Positions 26,401-34,375 of a stretch of 34,833 bases of DNA are shown here, piece after piece (positions within the stretch are counted from its first letter, which is position 1; each line of letters begins with the position of its first letter). Both the position numbers and the translations under genes were made by a program. This DNA comes from Bacteriovoracaceae bacterium (GTDB lineage: Bacteria; Bdellovibrionota; Bacteriovoracia; Bacteriovoracales; Bacteriovoracaceae): positions 1 to 34,833 of the forward strand of contig JAEUWD010000011.1 in the NCBI GenBank assembly GCA_016786485.1, given 5' to 3'. Below the pieces are notes generated by a model. That model ran no database searches. It was not told where the DNA came from and saw only the letters and a program-made list of their open reading frames with translations.

Positions 26401-29400
26401 ATGTTGCGACTTACGATGAAATGGAAAAACTTAAGAAAAGTATGAAGCCTGAGGAAGAGCTTGGACTTTTCCAGACATACGATGTTAACTATCAATATTT
26501 TCAATCGAATTGGATGGTGAAAAAACCAGGTCCCATCGCAAAACAAATCCAAAATAAAGAAGGTAAGTTAGAAACGGTTATTGAGCAACCTAAGCCAGTG
26601 GCAGCTCGACCTCTTGAAAAAGAGATCTTTGCCTCGCTCGCAAACTTGTTAACCGATGTGAGTAATCCAAAACTTGCGCCATCAACAAAAGTTATTATTG
26701 TTGATCATAACCTGAAAGGTATTATTTCTAACACCATATTAACATGGTGGCTAACCGGTTCTAAAGATCCTGAGTTTGCCCAGTTCGCTTGGAATCACAG
26801 AAATGAAAATTTAAATATCTACCGATTAATGGATATAGAATCAGCAACGACAGGTCTCAACACCATTGAGCAAAATTTTATGGCGATGAGAAATGCCATG
26901 AATGAAGGAAAGCTTCCGGTTTTAATTGCAGATGTTGCGGTTATTAAAGAGCTTGGTCGAGTCGAGCACAATATTTTAGGTGATGGTAGATCTCATCAAA
27001 AAGTGAACGAAAAATCATCTTTCATGCTGCAAGATTTTGTTCAGCAAGATGAAGATGCTGGAGATTCAATTTTAAAAGAGATTGCTGAAGAAGAGGAAGA
27101 TGCTCTTGATTATCGTGAAACTGCCAAGGAAAAGAAAGGTAAGCGTCCCCATGCTTTATGGTGGTTATTATCTGAAGGTCAGCAAGTAAAAACTCAGGAC
27201 ATGAAGTCTTTTAAAGCGACAATGCCTAAAGTATTAATTGCGACAGCAGAAGAATGGAAATCGCTTGAATCAGATGTGAATTTCGAAGCCCGATTCGGTG
27301 CTTTAGAAAAACTTGAGTTTATGGAGCTCGAAGCTCCAAGCAAAGAGTCGATCAAGAAAGTAGTTTTGGAATATTTTAATTCATTAGAATTTAATTCTTT
27401 AAATTACCGCTTTGAGTATGATTCGAATATTACTCAAGCCGAAGCAAAAGAAGTCATGGCAGGTTATCTGGCCAATAAAATTATTTCTTTATCAACTCAA
27501 CACAATAAAAATCTGGTCCTTCAATTTTCACGAGCATTAGATGTGCTTTCGAAAATGGTTATTGAGGATATTGCTGTTCGAAATGCGGGTGTTATCGACC
27601 AAGTTGTTATTAATAAATTATTTACACGAGTTTTTAATATTCCATTAGATTTAAAAACACTTCCAGAAAATGATCCGCTAAAAGTTATCAAGGCAAACAA
27701 CGGTGAAGATTTCATTGTAAAACTTCAAGAACCTGGAAAAATGAAGAAAGGTTATAACGGTCCGGTTGAATTAAAAGAAATGTTTGCTCAAGGTTTAACT
27801 AAGCAACTTTCTTCTGGTGTTGACGGTGTGAATCTTCCAAACGCATTTATTATTATCGGTGAAAGCGGTACTGGTAAAACGTTTCTCGTTGATAAAACAG
27901 TTACCGATGTTTTAGATCTTAAGGAATATAACTATGCCAAACCTAAAGAAAAAGGTGCTCAGTTCTTTAGATTGGCCATGAATAATGTCATCCCTGATCC
28001 AGACGATTTAAAAGTGGAAGACATCAGAATCGATCCATACACTAATACTAAGATTCCAGTTTCCATTGCACTAAAGCACTTGGATTATGCACTTACGACA
28101 CCGGAAGGCTTCAGAATGCATGTCTTAATCGATGACATACATAAAGCAGACCCAAAAGTTATTCCGAAAATTTTAAGTTTTATTAAGTCACTCCAAGAAG
28201 CACCAGAAGGTATTTATCAAACGGAAGTCGATGGAAATTTAGCTGAAACACCAGTAAGAAATCTTACCCTCTATGTAACCCTGAACCCACCGGATGACAA
28301 AGCCATTATTCAAAAATATGCAGCGGATGGAGACACCATTGGTTTAATTGTGGGGGCGATTGCTCAGTCAGGCGCTACGATCGATAGATCTGTTATTAAG
28401 CGTTTCCCTACTATTATCAATTTACAAAAATTTCCTTCTGAAGCAAAAGCCCCTGCACTTATGACAAACTTGAGAAAAGTGACACAGGAACAATTTAATA
28501 ATCAAGGGATGCTAATCTTAGCTCAGCAATCAACTCCTGCTAGTATCGTTGAAGAATTCCCAGATGCCGATGCTCGTGAATTTATTCCACAAGCTACATC
28601 TGCTTTAATTGAAGTGGCACAGGAAGCGGAGTTTGCTGATGATTCGGCGATAAGAATCCTAATTTCAAAAAATAAATTAAAGAAAGCTGGCAATGAAGCA
28701 AGTTCACTTTTTGCACGATATGCTTTAGCTTTAAATGCTAAATGGGGAGCTTCAGGAACTGAACGCAATAATATTTTGAATTTTGTAGGTAGTAATGTTC
28801 TTTCACTTCCTGTTAGTAAGGAACAGTCACTTTCAAAAATGCTTTTCTTGTCAATGATTGTCGATAACTTCAGAATGAATATTTTTGAAGGGATTGTTGA
28901 TTCATTACCGAAGAGTCCAATTTTTGTTGATAATAAAAGAGCTCGTGAATTTATCCTTGCTCCATTCTTGCTTGCAACAGTTGATCATGCAAATGACTTT
29001 AGCGAATTTCCGTTAACCGCACTTCATCTTGAATTATCTAAGCTGGGTGCTGATACAATGGTTCAGCGTCAAAACTTAGAAAAAGTCATTACGTCGTTAT
29101 CAGCAAAAGGTGCAGAGAAAAAATTATTCCCAATGATTTTCGCGGATGAAGTCATTTCTGACGATATGTCAGCGCTTGAAAACTTTATTGGCACTTCAAC
29201 GGCAGAGAACGTTGAACGTACTCGTGCCAATGTAATGACAGATTCAGTTGATAGAATTTATAAAATTTTAAAACAATTATTTCAGTCTTATTTAAGAGTT
29301 TCTGATGTGAATGAATTGCCAAACAGTGTTGATTGGTTGAGAGCGGTTCCACTTGTTGATCCAACAAAAGCGTTATCAGATTTAAGTGCGAAATTGATCG

Positions 29401-29828
29401 AAGAATACACCACCTTTTCAATGGAATTATTTGTGGATGAACTTTATGAAGTTAAAAACTTCCAAGAGTTTAAAACAATCAACCAATACGATAAGGCCCG
29501 TCTATTTTTATCAGTCATTGAAAAAGCGATGACGCGATTACCATGGGAAGAAACACTTCCATTCGTGATTGATGGAATTCAGGCTGCAGCTAAAGATATC
29601 GATTTGGGTCAAGCGGTTGGCGTACAGCAATTCTTGTTTAATAGTCAATTTAGTCCATTCCGCTCACCGGGTAATGCGACTCTAATGCAAATGATTGCGA
29701 GTTCACATTTATTTAAGAATTACAAAAAAGAAGTGCCTGCGATTAAGAGCACATTTGAAAGTAATTGTGACAAGTTTTTCTATAATAAATATACAAAAGT
29801 TTCTAAATCTGCTGAAGGAAAAGAATAA
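23487..29828 (+). CDS. Giant exported AAA+ protein (2113 residues) with degenerate duplicated units
   Basis: Starts at a TTG with GAGGTGA 5 bases upstream. MKVLFVLILTLFSLGTAVA is a Sec signal peptide cut before NTE. Residues about 20-800 are beta-rich and unrecognised. Residues about 831-1010 and 1066-1282 look like two copies of one unit: strand, NF(L/M)A-type helix, then H-hydrophobic LL(S)-EG and a (V/I)ATYDE / IATAEE strand, with a Clp-like FEARF segment in the second; neither has a Walker A. One intact AAA+ module follows: Walker A GESGTGKT (1458-1465), Walker B VLIDD (D1549, D1550), sensor-like YVTLNPP and IKRFPTI. The last 430 residues are helical. Cysteines: only C913 and C2094. It overlaps the next start by one base, so the two are coupled. 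Overall family unknown. Confidence 0.75.
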   Translation: MKVLFVLILTLFSLGTAVANTELVVNYQGVNPYLLVFKDDEGASKRAPGIYASIDKDWKLIFPGELFRDREFHGIFTQLTDISNQTQNYESLAIINGKIILFNINSNFEDENSFIDLSGKNGQLSDLASGQQIEVLPITNSRDVTLHKINNSTKNQYTLLFSVKQNLPGLGTGLTFFLNLSITSKGPLATWPTVPPMVIDYKYKPLSEITSAVMPSNAGVRLYSENLLRRIVNPVSGLKTNNPHITEWVGKVKSALQHEVKSFYANILPVFDVTEGKLIFPELKEPIEGQIAVQYYDPQGIDHKFVRRTNVEMSLPGVVNKSTNAKFLYEPQVDGSAILVINNDLVVIKENMMVLEKAVPQLTDFSAHAIAIDKEKFYYLISKKGLPGNEKNQTWIFEVQLNKNGEPAHLIGKTLLNNEYYSKNELQKRLMPITLVQPDGAEKPTILFDDNSKLSKDGNSLVRNQQILPLLNVSEITPGSKLKRTYIEALDIINLNPKLEYRKYAEFDSKNPSGLYLLAKEYDQSVPLIKRSSLSSASGELLQVITGEGTEESLLATNDKIAYIQTKKDRFVFKMEAYAVDPDFSNGENGFKLVIFSKNIASPIMDFSPNGLGTANYSPELTEVKIPVAFDRVKGVKIINGQGDKSNHVSVLLQIEADPNAETYKESSAMVRNFVLGYKAETSRLTVVPEKDVNIISEDALSVDLRARLVYDTVSGDIYWVEKPHLDRKDKAFSVASLTTSSRAYPNKVSSKTINLDFENSYETLARLSDSDWSWDKVDSSWKAAMSTMDTNLDQLVGQRMDEAFLKRHDNEFKGLMNELNAIADTHKSPKRTIFVVSSNDDKTKLKNYIRTKYNQERKGKDIPWSYYEHNLHVYVPQSGLAQWDDIEENFLAINNNTRKAVIYGDIGEILKCGKDGRLTDLTVDNKTPFRLEKNGQEIPPHMFYLLSTEGEELSFNEFAQKKNLYKKSAVYVATYDEMEKLKKSMKPEEELGLFQTYDVNYQYFQSNWMVKKPGPIAKQIQNKEGKLETVIEQPKPVAARPLEKEIFASLANLLTDVSNPKLAPSTKVIIVDHNLKGIISNTILTWWLTGSKDPEFAQFAWNHRNENLNIYRLMDIESATTGLNTIEQNFMAMRNAMNEGKLPVLIADVAVIKELGRVEHNILGDGRSHQKVNEKSSFMLQDFVQQDEDAGDSILKEIAEEEEDALDYRETAKEKKGKRPHALWWLLSEGQQVKTQDMKSFKATMPKVLIATAEEWKSLESDVNFEARFGALEKLEFMELEAPSKESIKKVVLEYFNSLEFNSLNYRFEYDSNITQAEAKEVMAGYLANKIISLSTQHNKNLVLQFSRALDVLSKMVIEDIAVRNAGVIDQVVINKLFTRVFNIPLDLKTLPENDPLKVIKANNGEDFIVKLQEPGKMKKGYNGPVELKEMFAQGLTKQLSSGVDGVNLPNAFIIIGESGTGKTFLVDKTVTDVLDLKEYNYAKPKEKGAQFFRLAMNNVIPDPDDLKVEDIRIDPYTNTKIPVSIALKHLDYALTTPEGFRMHVLIDDIHKADPKVIPKILSFIKSLQEAPEGIYQTEVDGNLAETPVRNLTLYVTLNPPDDKAIIQKYAADGDTIGLIVGAIAQSGATIDRSVIKRFPTIINLQKFPSEAKAPALMTNLRKVTQEQFNNQGMLILAQQSTPASIVEEFPDADAREFIPQATSALIEVAQEAEFADDSAIRILISKNKLKKAGNEASSLFARYALALNAKWGASGTERNNILNFVGSNVLSLPVSKEQSLSKMLFLSMIVDNFRMNIFEGIVDSLPKSPIFVDNKRAREFILAPFLLATVDHANDFSEFPLTALHLELSKLGADTMVQRQNLEKVITSLSAKGAEKKLFPMIFADEVISDDMSALENFIGTSTAENVERTRANVMTDSVDRIYKILKQLFQSYLRVSDVNELPNSVDWLRAVPLVDPTKALSDLSAKLIEEYTTFSMELFVDELYEVKNFQEFKTINQYDKARLFLSVIEKAMTRLPWEETLPFVIDGIQAAAKDIDLGQAVGVQQFLFNSQFSPFRSPGNATLMQMIASSHLFKNYKKEVPAIKSTFESNCDKFFYNKYTKVSKSAEGKE

Positions 29829-32800
29829 TGAAAAAAAGTATCTTAACACTCGTATTATTTTCTAACTTTGCCTCAGTCATGGGTTTTGCTTGTGATAATT
29901 ATTTGCACGCCAACGATCCTGACCATCCGAAAATTAATTTTAATTCAAGTGGTAGAATTGAAGACGTCAAAGATAAGTATTTAGAACTTATTCGTCGTTA
30001 TACTGACGAAGGTGGTATTTTAGATAAGTTAGGAATTGCCAATCCGTACCATGAATATTCATTCGTTTCATCACGCGACATTGCAACGCTAGCTTCTTTA
30101 GGTCGTCACCCGATTCCTCACGCACATGATGGAAATATTGTTTTAACTCAATTATTTGCTTCTCTTGGGGTTATGGAATTCGTTACGCCAGCTTCTTTTG
30201 GTGGTGCTTGTCCGGGAAGTCGTTCCTTTTACAATGATACAACTTCATGGGCAGAGCAGTTTTCAATTCTTTTTCACGTTTTTGGTCATACTGATTTTTC
30301 TGAAAACTCATTATTTTCAAAAATTCGCGCGCTTGATGGCGAAGCTGATTCGATTACGAAATCGCTAGAACTCGCTCAGAAAATGAACGAATGGATGAAA
30401 GAGTATGGTTCAGATGAAGTATCACTTTTTTATCAATATTTATTAAGTATCAATTTTGATCAAGATGTTTTGAAAGGTTCATTTCAACATCCAACAGAAT
30501 TTAAGTTTGATAAGAATAATCGCAAGCCTACTCATCCTGTAGCTCCGACTAATAACTCGCTTCAGTTCTTAGTTGAAAATATGCCAGCAGAAACACCTGA
30601 TTGGAAAATTGAAATGATTCGACTTTTCGAACAAGTGAATCGTCAGACTGTTTATGTTATCCAAACAAAAATCATGAATGAAGGTTGGGCGACTCTGATG
30701 ATGGAGATTTTAGCTTATCATGGTGGTGAAAATAGTCATCATGAGATCTTCAGTTATTCAAAATTACTTTCTGGTGTTGCTGTTCCAGATCTAAGCAATC
30801 CTTATTTCTTGGGTCGCGAAGCTTGGCGTTCAGTCCGAAGAAGATTCAATAATCGTCCAGATATCAAAACGCTAGATGTTTTTGAACAAGATAAAAGATT
30901 TATCGCACATGCTCACCAAGTTATGCGTGAGTATATGGACGATTTCAATTTCTTAAAATTCGCCCTTGATGAACAATGGGTTTATCAAAATAAACTCTAC
31001 CTCAAGCGCCCAGCACAACACCATGAGTGGAATCATAATTTACCACCATCAAAAAAGCAGGAAGATGACTATCAGTGGGTTGTAACATCTGTTGATCCAA
31101 AAGAAGTTGTTAAAAAAGTGGTGGAAACTTCAGGCGCGGACAAGAGATTCTCATTTCCTGACGTAAGATTGAAAGATGTTTACGCTCTTGGAAATAATTC
31201 TGTTCTTTATGAACACATGCCTTATGAAGGTATTCCGCTAGTTTTAGAACAAGCGGTTATGAAAACTTTTGTTTTAACTAAAATTCATAATAAACAAGTT
31301 AGTCTTCTTACCATTATGAAAGATGAGAGATTGCCGGGTCATGATGGGCCAGAAGATGATGATATGTTTTTCATGCCAAAAATCCCAATGCCTCCAGTGA
31401 AATTGGCTCCGGTAAAAATTCGTATTGATGTTACGCCAGATGGTAAAGTGAAGGTTTACCGTTTAGCTGACGTCGAAATTGTCGAAGATACAAGACAAGT
31501 TCATTTGTTTGATGAATTAGCAACAGAGCAACAGAAAAAGCACTATTTCGATATGAAAGATGATGAAGAGTTGGAAGCTGATGAAGTGGTTGATGTTTTA
31601 GATGAAAATTTATCGAAACACTTACAAGATGTAGTTGAGTTTTATAAAGAAGATCAGCGCATGAGTATGTCTCCTGCACTTTTCGAAAAAGAATTCCCTG
31701 AAATCAGACAAGTTATTCAAGGCATTGTTGATACCGCGATTAAAGGTCCTATTTCAAGTATCTCTGGCGCTCCGACTGCTCCAGATGCAGTTCTTGAATA
31801 CACGCGCTTAGTAACTAAGCGTATGGCAAAAACCCTTGAAGGTTTAAAAAACGGGACAGTGAAGGGTAAGGTTACTGGCCAGGGTATTCAAGTTCGTATC
31901 ATGCCTATTATTCCAGAGTGGAGACATGATGGAAAAGCAATTGAAGAAATGGTGAATGGTGCTGTGCCGTCTCCAATTGATTCGCTCACATCTACTTTTG
32001 CGCTAAGTTCAAACGACCCACGTTTAGCGGCGGTACCATTTCGCTTTGCTTATAACGGTGGGATGCCAGAGTACTTTGATCGTTTTGTGGATGCTGATGG
32101 TAAGATTGAAGAAGTTATCAATCAAAAAAGATCAAAAGAAATTTTAAAAGTGGTAAGTGATTTCAAATACAGTAAAGAGTTGAGTCCACGTTTCAATGAA
32201 ATTGAAAAATATCTACTTGATGTTGAAGCATATTCGAATAATGTGATCGCACTTTCTGAAAAAGAAACTGCCATTACTGGCACAGAAGCCACGACCTTGA
32301 TGGGGAGAGATACTTCCATTGGATCAGGTTCCGGTAAACCTGGAGACAGGAACTGGGGACCTAATCCAAATGGTGGTCAAGGTGAGGGAGAAGGCGATGA
32401 ACCAGGTGGTAAAAAGCCAGGTAAGAATCCAGTACCCCCAGGTTACGTTAACATTCCACTTGATCAATGGGGTCAATACCTAAATGTTAAGTTACCAAAT
32501 CTTCGAAATAAAAAAGGTCCAAGCAAAATGACCAAGACCAAACTTCGTGGTGTGGTCAATAAGCCAAATGGACAGCAAGTTCTGAATCCAATGATGAAGG
32601 ACGCGATGGTTGTTGGAAAACTTAAGCTTGAAGAAATGGGTCGACCAGATTTGGCCGATGATCCAGTTGAGTGTATCTATGAAGGCTTAAAGCATATGAC
32701 GAACGATAATATTTACGTTCGTGCACGTAAAATCGATAAAAAGCCTGATATGCGTGCAGTTGTTTTCCTTCCAATGGATATGTCGGGATCAATGTGGGGC

Positions 32801-33301
32801 TGGAAGCAAGATGCAGCCAAAGAATTTATGTTTAATTTAAGAGCAGCATTGAAAGCTAAATATAAAGACATCGAGTTTGTTTATGTGGCTTTCGATACTC
32901 AAGCTCACATCTTTAAAGAAAAAGATGTAGATAAATTCTTTAAAGTTCGCTTAGGCGGTGGAACGGATTACAGCATGGGGTATGAAACTTGTGCGAAAGA
33001 ACTTAAAGCGAATTATCCAGAATCTCAATACGATCGTTATATTTTTGGTATTGGTGACTCGGAAGATTCGGCATCTCAAATTGATAAAATTAAACGTATT
33101 GTAAAAGATACTGAATATTCTGGTTACGTTCACCTTGGAGTAAGGGGTGGGTTTGGCGAAGATTTCCGTGCCGCCTTTGAAGGTTTATCCAAGAGCGATG
33201 AATTTTTTGGATATGCTGAGATCTCAACTGAATTTGGTAAGAACAGAAGTTTAGCGATTAAAGCGATCTACGATTTATTAAAGCAAAGCGAGAAGAAATA
33301 A
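29828..33301 (+). CDS. Exported SpoVR-DUF444 (YcgB-YeaH) fusion with VWA/MIDAS domain
   Basis: 1157 residues; ATG overlaps the previous stop (TAATG), with AAGGA just upstream. MKKSILTLVLFSNFASVMGFA is a Sec signal peptide before CDNY. The SpoVR part (about 30-480) has FHVFGHTDF (H150, H154), matching the family's AHA-x-FGHN, then MNEGWAT (283-289) and NPYFLGREAW, both hallmarks. Residues about 490-830 are unassigned. A Gly/Pro-rich linker (about 834-872) leads into DUF444: VKLPNLRNK, RAVVFLPMDMSGSM with the MIDAS residues D984, S986, S988, then VYVAFDTQAHIF and GGGTDY with T1046. In E. coli these are separate cytoplasmic proteins, YcgB and YeaH, linked with YeaG; here they are one secreted chain beside a YeaG-like AAA+. 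The VWA domain would be the expected partner of the AAA+ ATPases. Confidence 0.88.
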   Translation: MKKSILTLVLFSNFASVMGFACDNYLHANDPDHPKINFNSSGRIEDVKDKYLELIRRYTDEGGILDKLGIANPYHEYSFVSSRDIATLASLGRHPIPHAHDGNIVLTQLFASLGVMEFVTPASFGGACPGSRSFYNDTTSWAEQFSILFHVFGHTDFSENSLFSKIRALDGEADSITKSLELAQKMNEWMKEYGSDEVSLFYQYLLSINFDQDVLKGSFQHPTEFKFDKNNRKPTHPVAPTNNSLQFLVENMPAETPDWKIEMIRLFEQVNRQTVYVIQTKIMNEGWATLMMEILAYHGGENSHHEIFSYSKLLSGVAVPDLSNPYFLGREAWRSVRRRFNNRPDIKTLDVFEQDKRFIAHAHQVMREYMDDFNFLKFALDEQWVYQNKLYLKRPAQHHEWNHNLPPSKKQEDDYQWVVTSVDPKEVVKKVVETSGADKRFSFPDVRLKDVYALGNNSVLYEHMPYEGIPLVLEQAVMKTFVLTKIHNKQVSLLTIMKDERLPGHDGPEDDDMFFMPKIPMPPVKLAPVKIRIDVTPDGKVKVYRLADVEIVEDTRQVHLFDELATEQQKKHYFDMKDDEELEADEVVDVLDENLSKHLQDVVEFYKEDQRMSMSPALFEKEFPEIRQVIQGIVDTAIKGPISSISGAPTAPDAVLEYTRLVTKRMAKTLEGLKNGTVKGKVTGQGIQVRIMPIIPEWRHDGKAIEEMVNGAVPSPIDSLTSTFALSSNDPRLAAVPFRFAYNGGMPEYFDRFVDADGKIEEVINQKRSKEILKVVSDFKYSKELSPRFNEIEKYLLDVEAYSNNVIALSEKETAITGTEATTLMGRDTSIGSGSGKPGDRNWGPNPNGGQGEGEGDEPGGKKPGKNPVPPGYVNIPLDQWGQYLNVKLPNLRNKKGPSKMTKTKLRGVVNKPNGQQVLNPMMKDAMVVGKLKLEEMGRPDLADDPVECIYEGLKHMTNDNIYVRARKIDKKPDMRAVVFLPMDMSGSMWGWKQDAAKEFMFNLRAALKAKYKDIEFVYVAFDTQAHIFKEKDVDKFFKVRLGGGTDYSMGYETCAKELKANYPESQYDRYIFGIGDSEDSASQIDKIKRIVKDTEYSGYVHLGVRGGFGEDFRAAFEGLSKSDEFFGYAEISTEFGKNRSLAIKAIYDLLKQSEKK

Positions 33302-33553
33302 TTAGTCTTTTTTGTCAGCACTACGGACTTCGTGAATTTTATAATGAAGTTGTCCGTAGAGCTGGCGATCTTTAAGATCTTTTGAAAGAAGTTTTCTTTC
33401 GAGGTCCTGGATACACAAGCGATTTTCATCAATCAAACTTTTTAATTCATTAAATTTCAAGTTCAGTTCCAGGTTAAACTCTTTCAGTAATTGTTGAGTC
33501 TTTTGGTAAACTTCTTCTGCGATAACAGTTGATTGAGGTTTTCTGCCAAACAT
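33302..33553 (-). CDS. Small coiled-coil protein of unknown function
   Basis: 83 residues from the ATG at 33553, chosen because AGGAG lies 6 bases upstream on the - strand (33560-33564); the frame stays open to 33658 but has no such site. It begins MFGRKPQSTVIAEEVY and is then almost entirely charged helix (about residues 10-75) with hydrophobic heptad spacing, suggesting a dimerising coiled coil. No signal peptide or known motif. Its stop codon directly abuts the stop of the SpoVR-DUF444 gene, with no intergenic base. Not recognised; function unknown. Confidence 0.65.
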   Translation of the reverse strand: MFGRKPQSTVIAEEVYQKTQQLLKEFNLELNLKFNELKSLIDENRLCIQDLERKLLSKDLKDRQLYGQLHYKIHEVRSADKKD

Positions 33554-33649
33554 AAAATCTCCTATCTCAATCTTCACATAGATAAAGTTATTTATATATG
33601 CGGAAATTAAATTCAGCGGTAAAATGAATTCTTTAAAAAAGGATTTTGT

Positions 33650-34375
33650 TTGAAACATAAGTACTTATTTTTATTAATTTTATTTGTGGGATGTTTAAAG
33701 CCGAGTGAAAACAACTCACCAATAAAGGCTTCGATAAAAATGCCATTGGTAATAAAAAGACTCGAAGAATTTAAAAAAAATGAAACGCAACCGATTGTGA
33801 AAGCTTCAGCTTACGACAAATTAAGTAGTGATGATAAATACAATTATGAAATTCTCTTTGTACAAGAAATCGCGTTAGTTACGAGAAGAATTGAACCAAG
33901 TAATGAAGAAATTCATAATTGGCTGAATGCTCTTTTACAAGGAGCGACTCGAGAAGGTGTTTATCGAGGTCTCGTTCACGATCAGTATTACTATCGTATC
34001 GAAGGCGAACCAAGTGCGATTACTAATGAATCACTTCAATTTACAAAAAATTTTATGAGTCAATTTTTGTTTCAGCAATTTAATGATGAGTTACTGAAAG
34101 ATGTTAATATTTTTACGCTTAAACGAATTGTCTGCGAAAAAACATTGGATGTGATTGATGCTTTGCGGGCCAATCCCGAAGAGCTTTATGCATGGTACGC
34201 CCTTTTTTCTGAGCATGTGGCCAAAGAAAATGCAGCAGCTTTAAATAATAAAATTCGTAAAATTGCCGACGCTAATGTTCACCTGGAATGGGCACGCTCA
34301 GTGCCAGAGCAACACTTAAAAACAGAAGTTCTGACCAAACTTCATATGATTTTTAATAATTTAAATAAAATCTAA
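33650..34375 (+). CDS. Putative lipoprotein of unknown function
   Basis: 241 residues from a TTG at 33650; AAAGGA at 33637-33643 supports this start. The N-terminus MKHKYLFLLILFVGC is a lipoprotein-type signal with Cys15; the -3 residue is Phe, slightly off the usual lipobox. The mature part is mostly helical and polar, with YNYEILFVQEIALVTRR and LHMIFNNLNKI, and no domain is recognised. It is divergent from the small coiled-coil gene (97 bp between starts) and overlaps the epmA stop by 4 bp. Nothing ties it to the exported AAA+ operon except proximity. Confidence 0.7.
   Translation: MKHKYLFLLILFVGCLKPSENNSPIKASIKMPLVIKRLEEFKKNETQPIVKASAYDKLSSDDKYNYEILFVQEIALVTRRIEPSNEEIHNWLNALLQGATREGVYRGLVHDQYYYRIEGEPSAITNESLQFTKNFMSQFLFQQFNDELLKDVNIFTLKRIVCEKTLDVIDALRANPEELYAWYALFSEHVAKENAAALNNKIRKIADANVHLEWARSVPEQHLKTEVLTKLHMIFNNLNKI

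Noticed and set aside
29828-29899. SpoVR-DUF444 fusion as a lipoprotein because Cys22 follows the hydrophobic segment
   Set aside because: The residues before the Cys are G-F-A, with Gly at -3 and Phe at -2, which is not a lipobox; ordinary signal peptidase I cleavage fits better.
32327-32450. Gly/Pro-rich coding stretch as a frameshift or junction between two separate genes
   Set aside because: The frame continues without a stop and such a Gly-rich stretch before the LPNL segment is also found in stand-alone YeaH proteins.
33554-33658. N-terminal extension of the small coiled-coil protein
   Set aside because: The ATG at 33553 has a proper AGGAG at 6 bases; the extension has none and overlaps the promoter area of the neighbouring lipoprotein gene.
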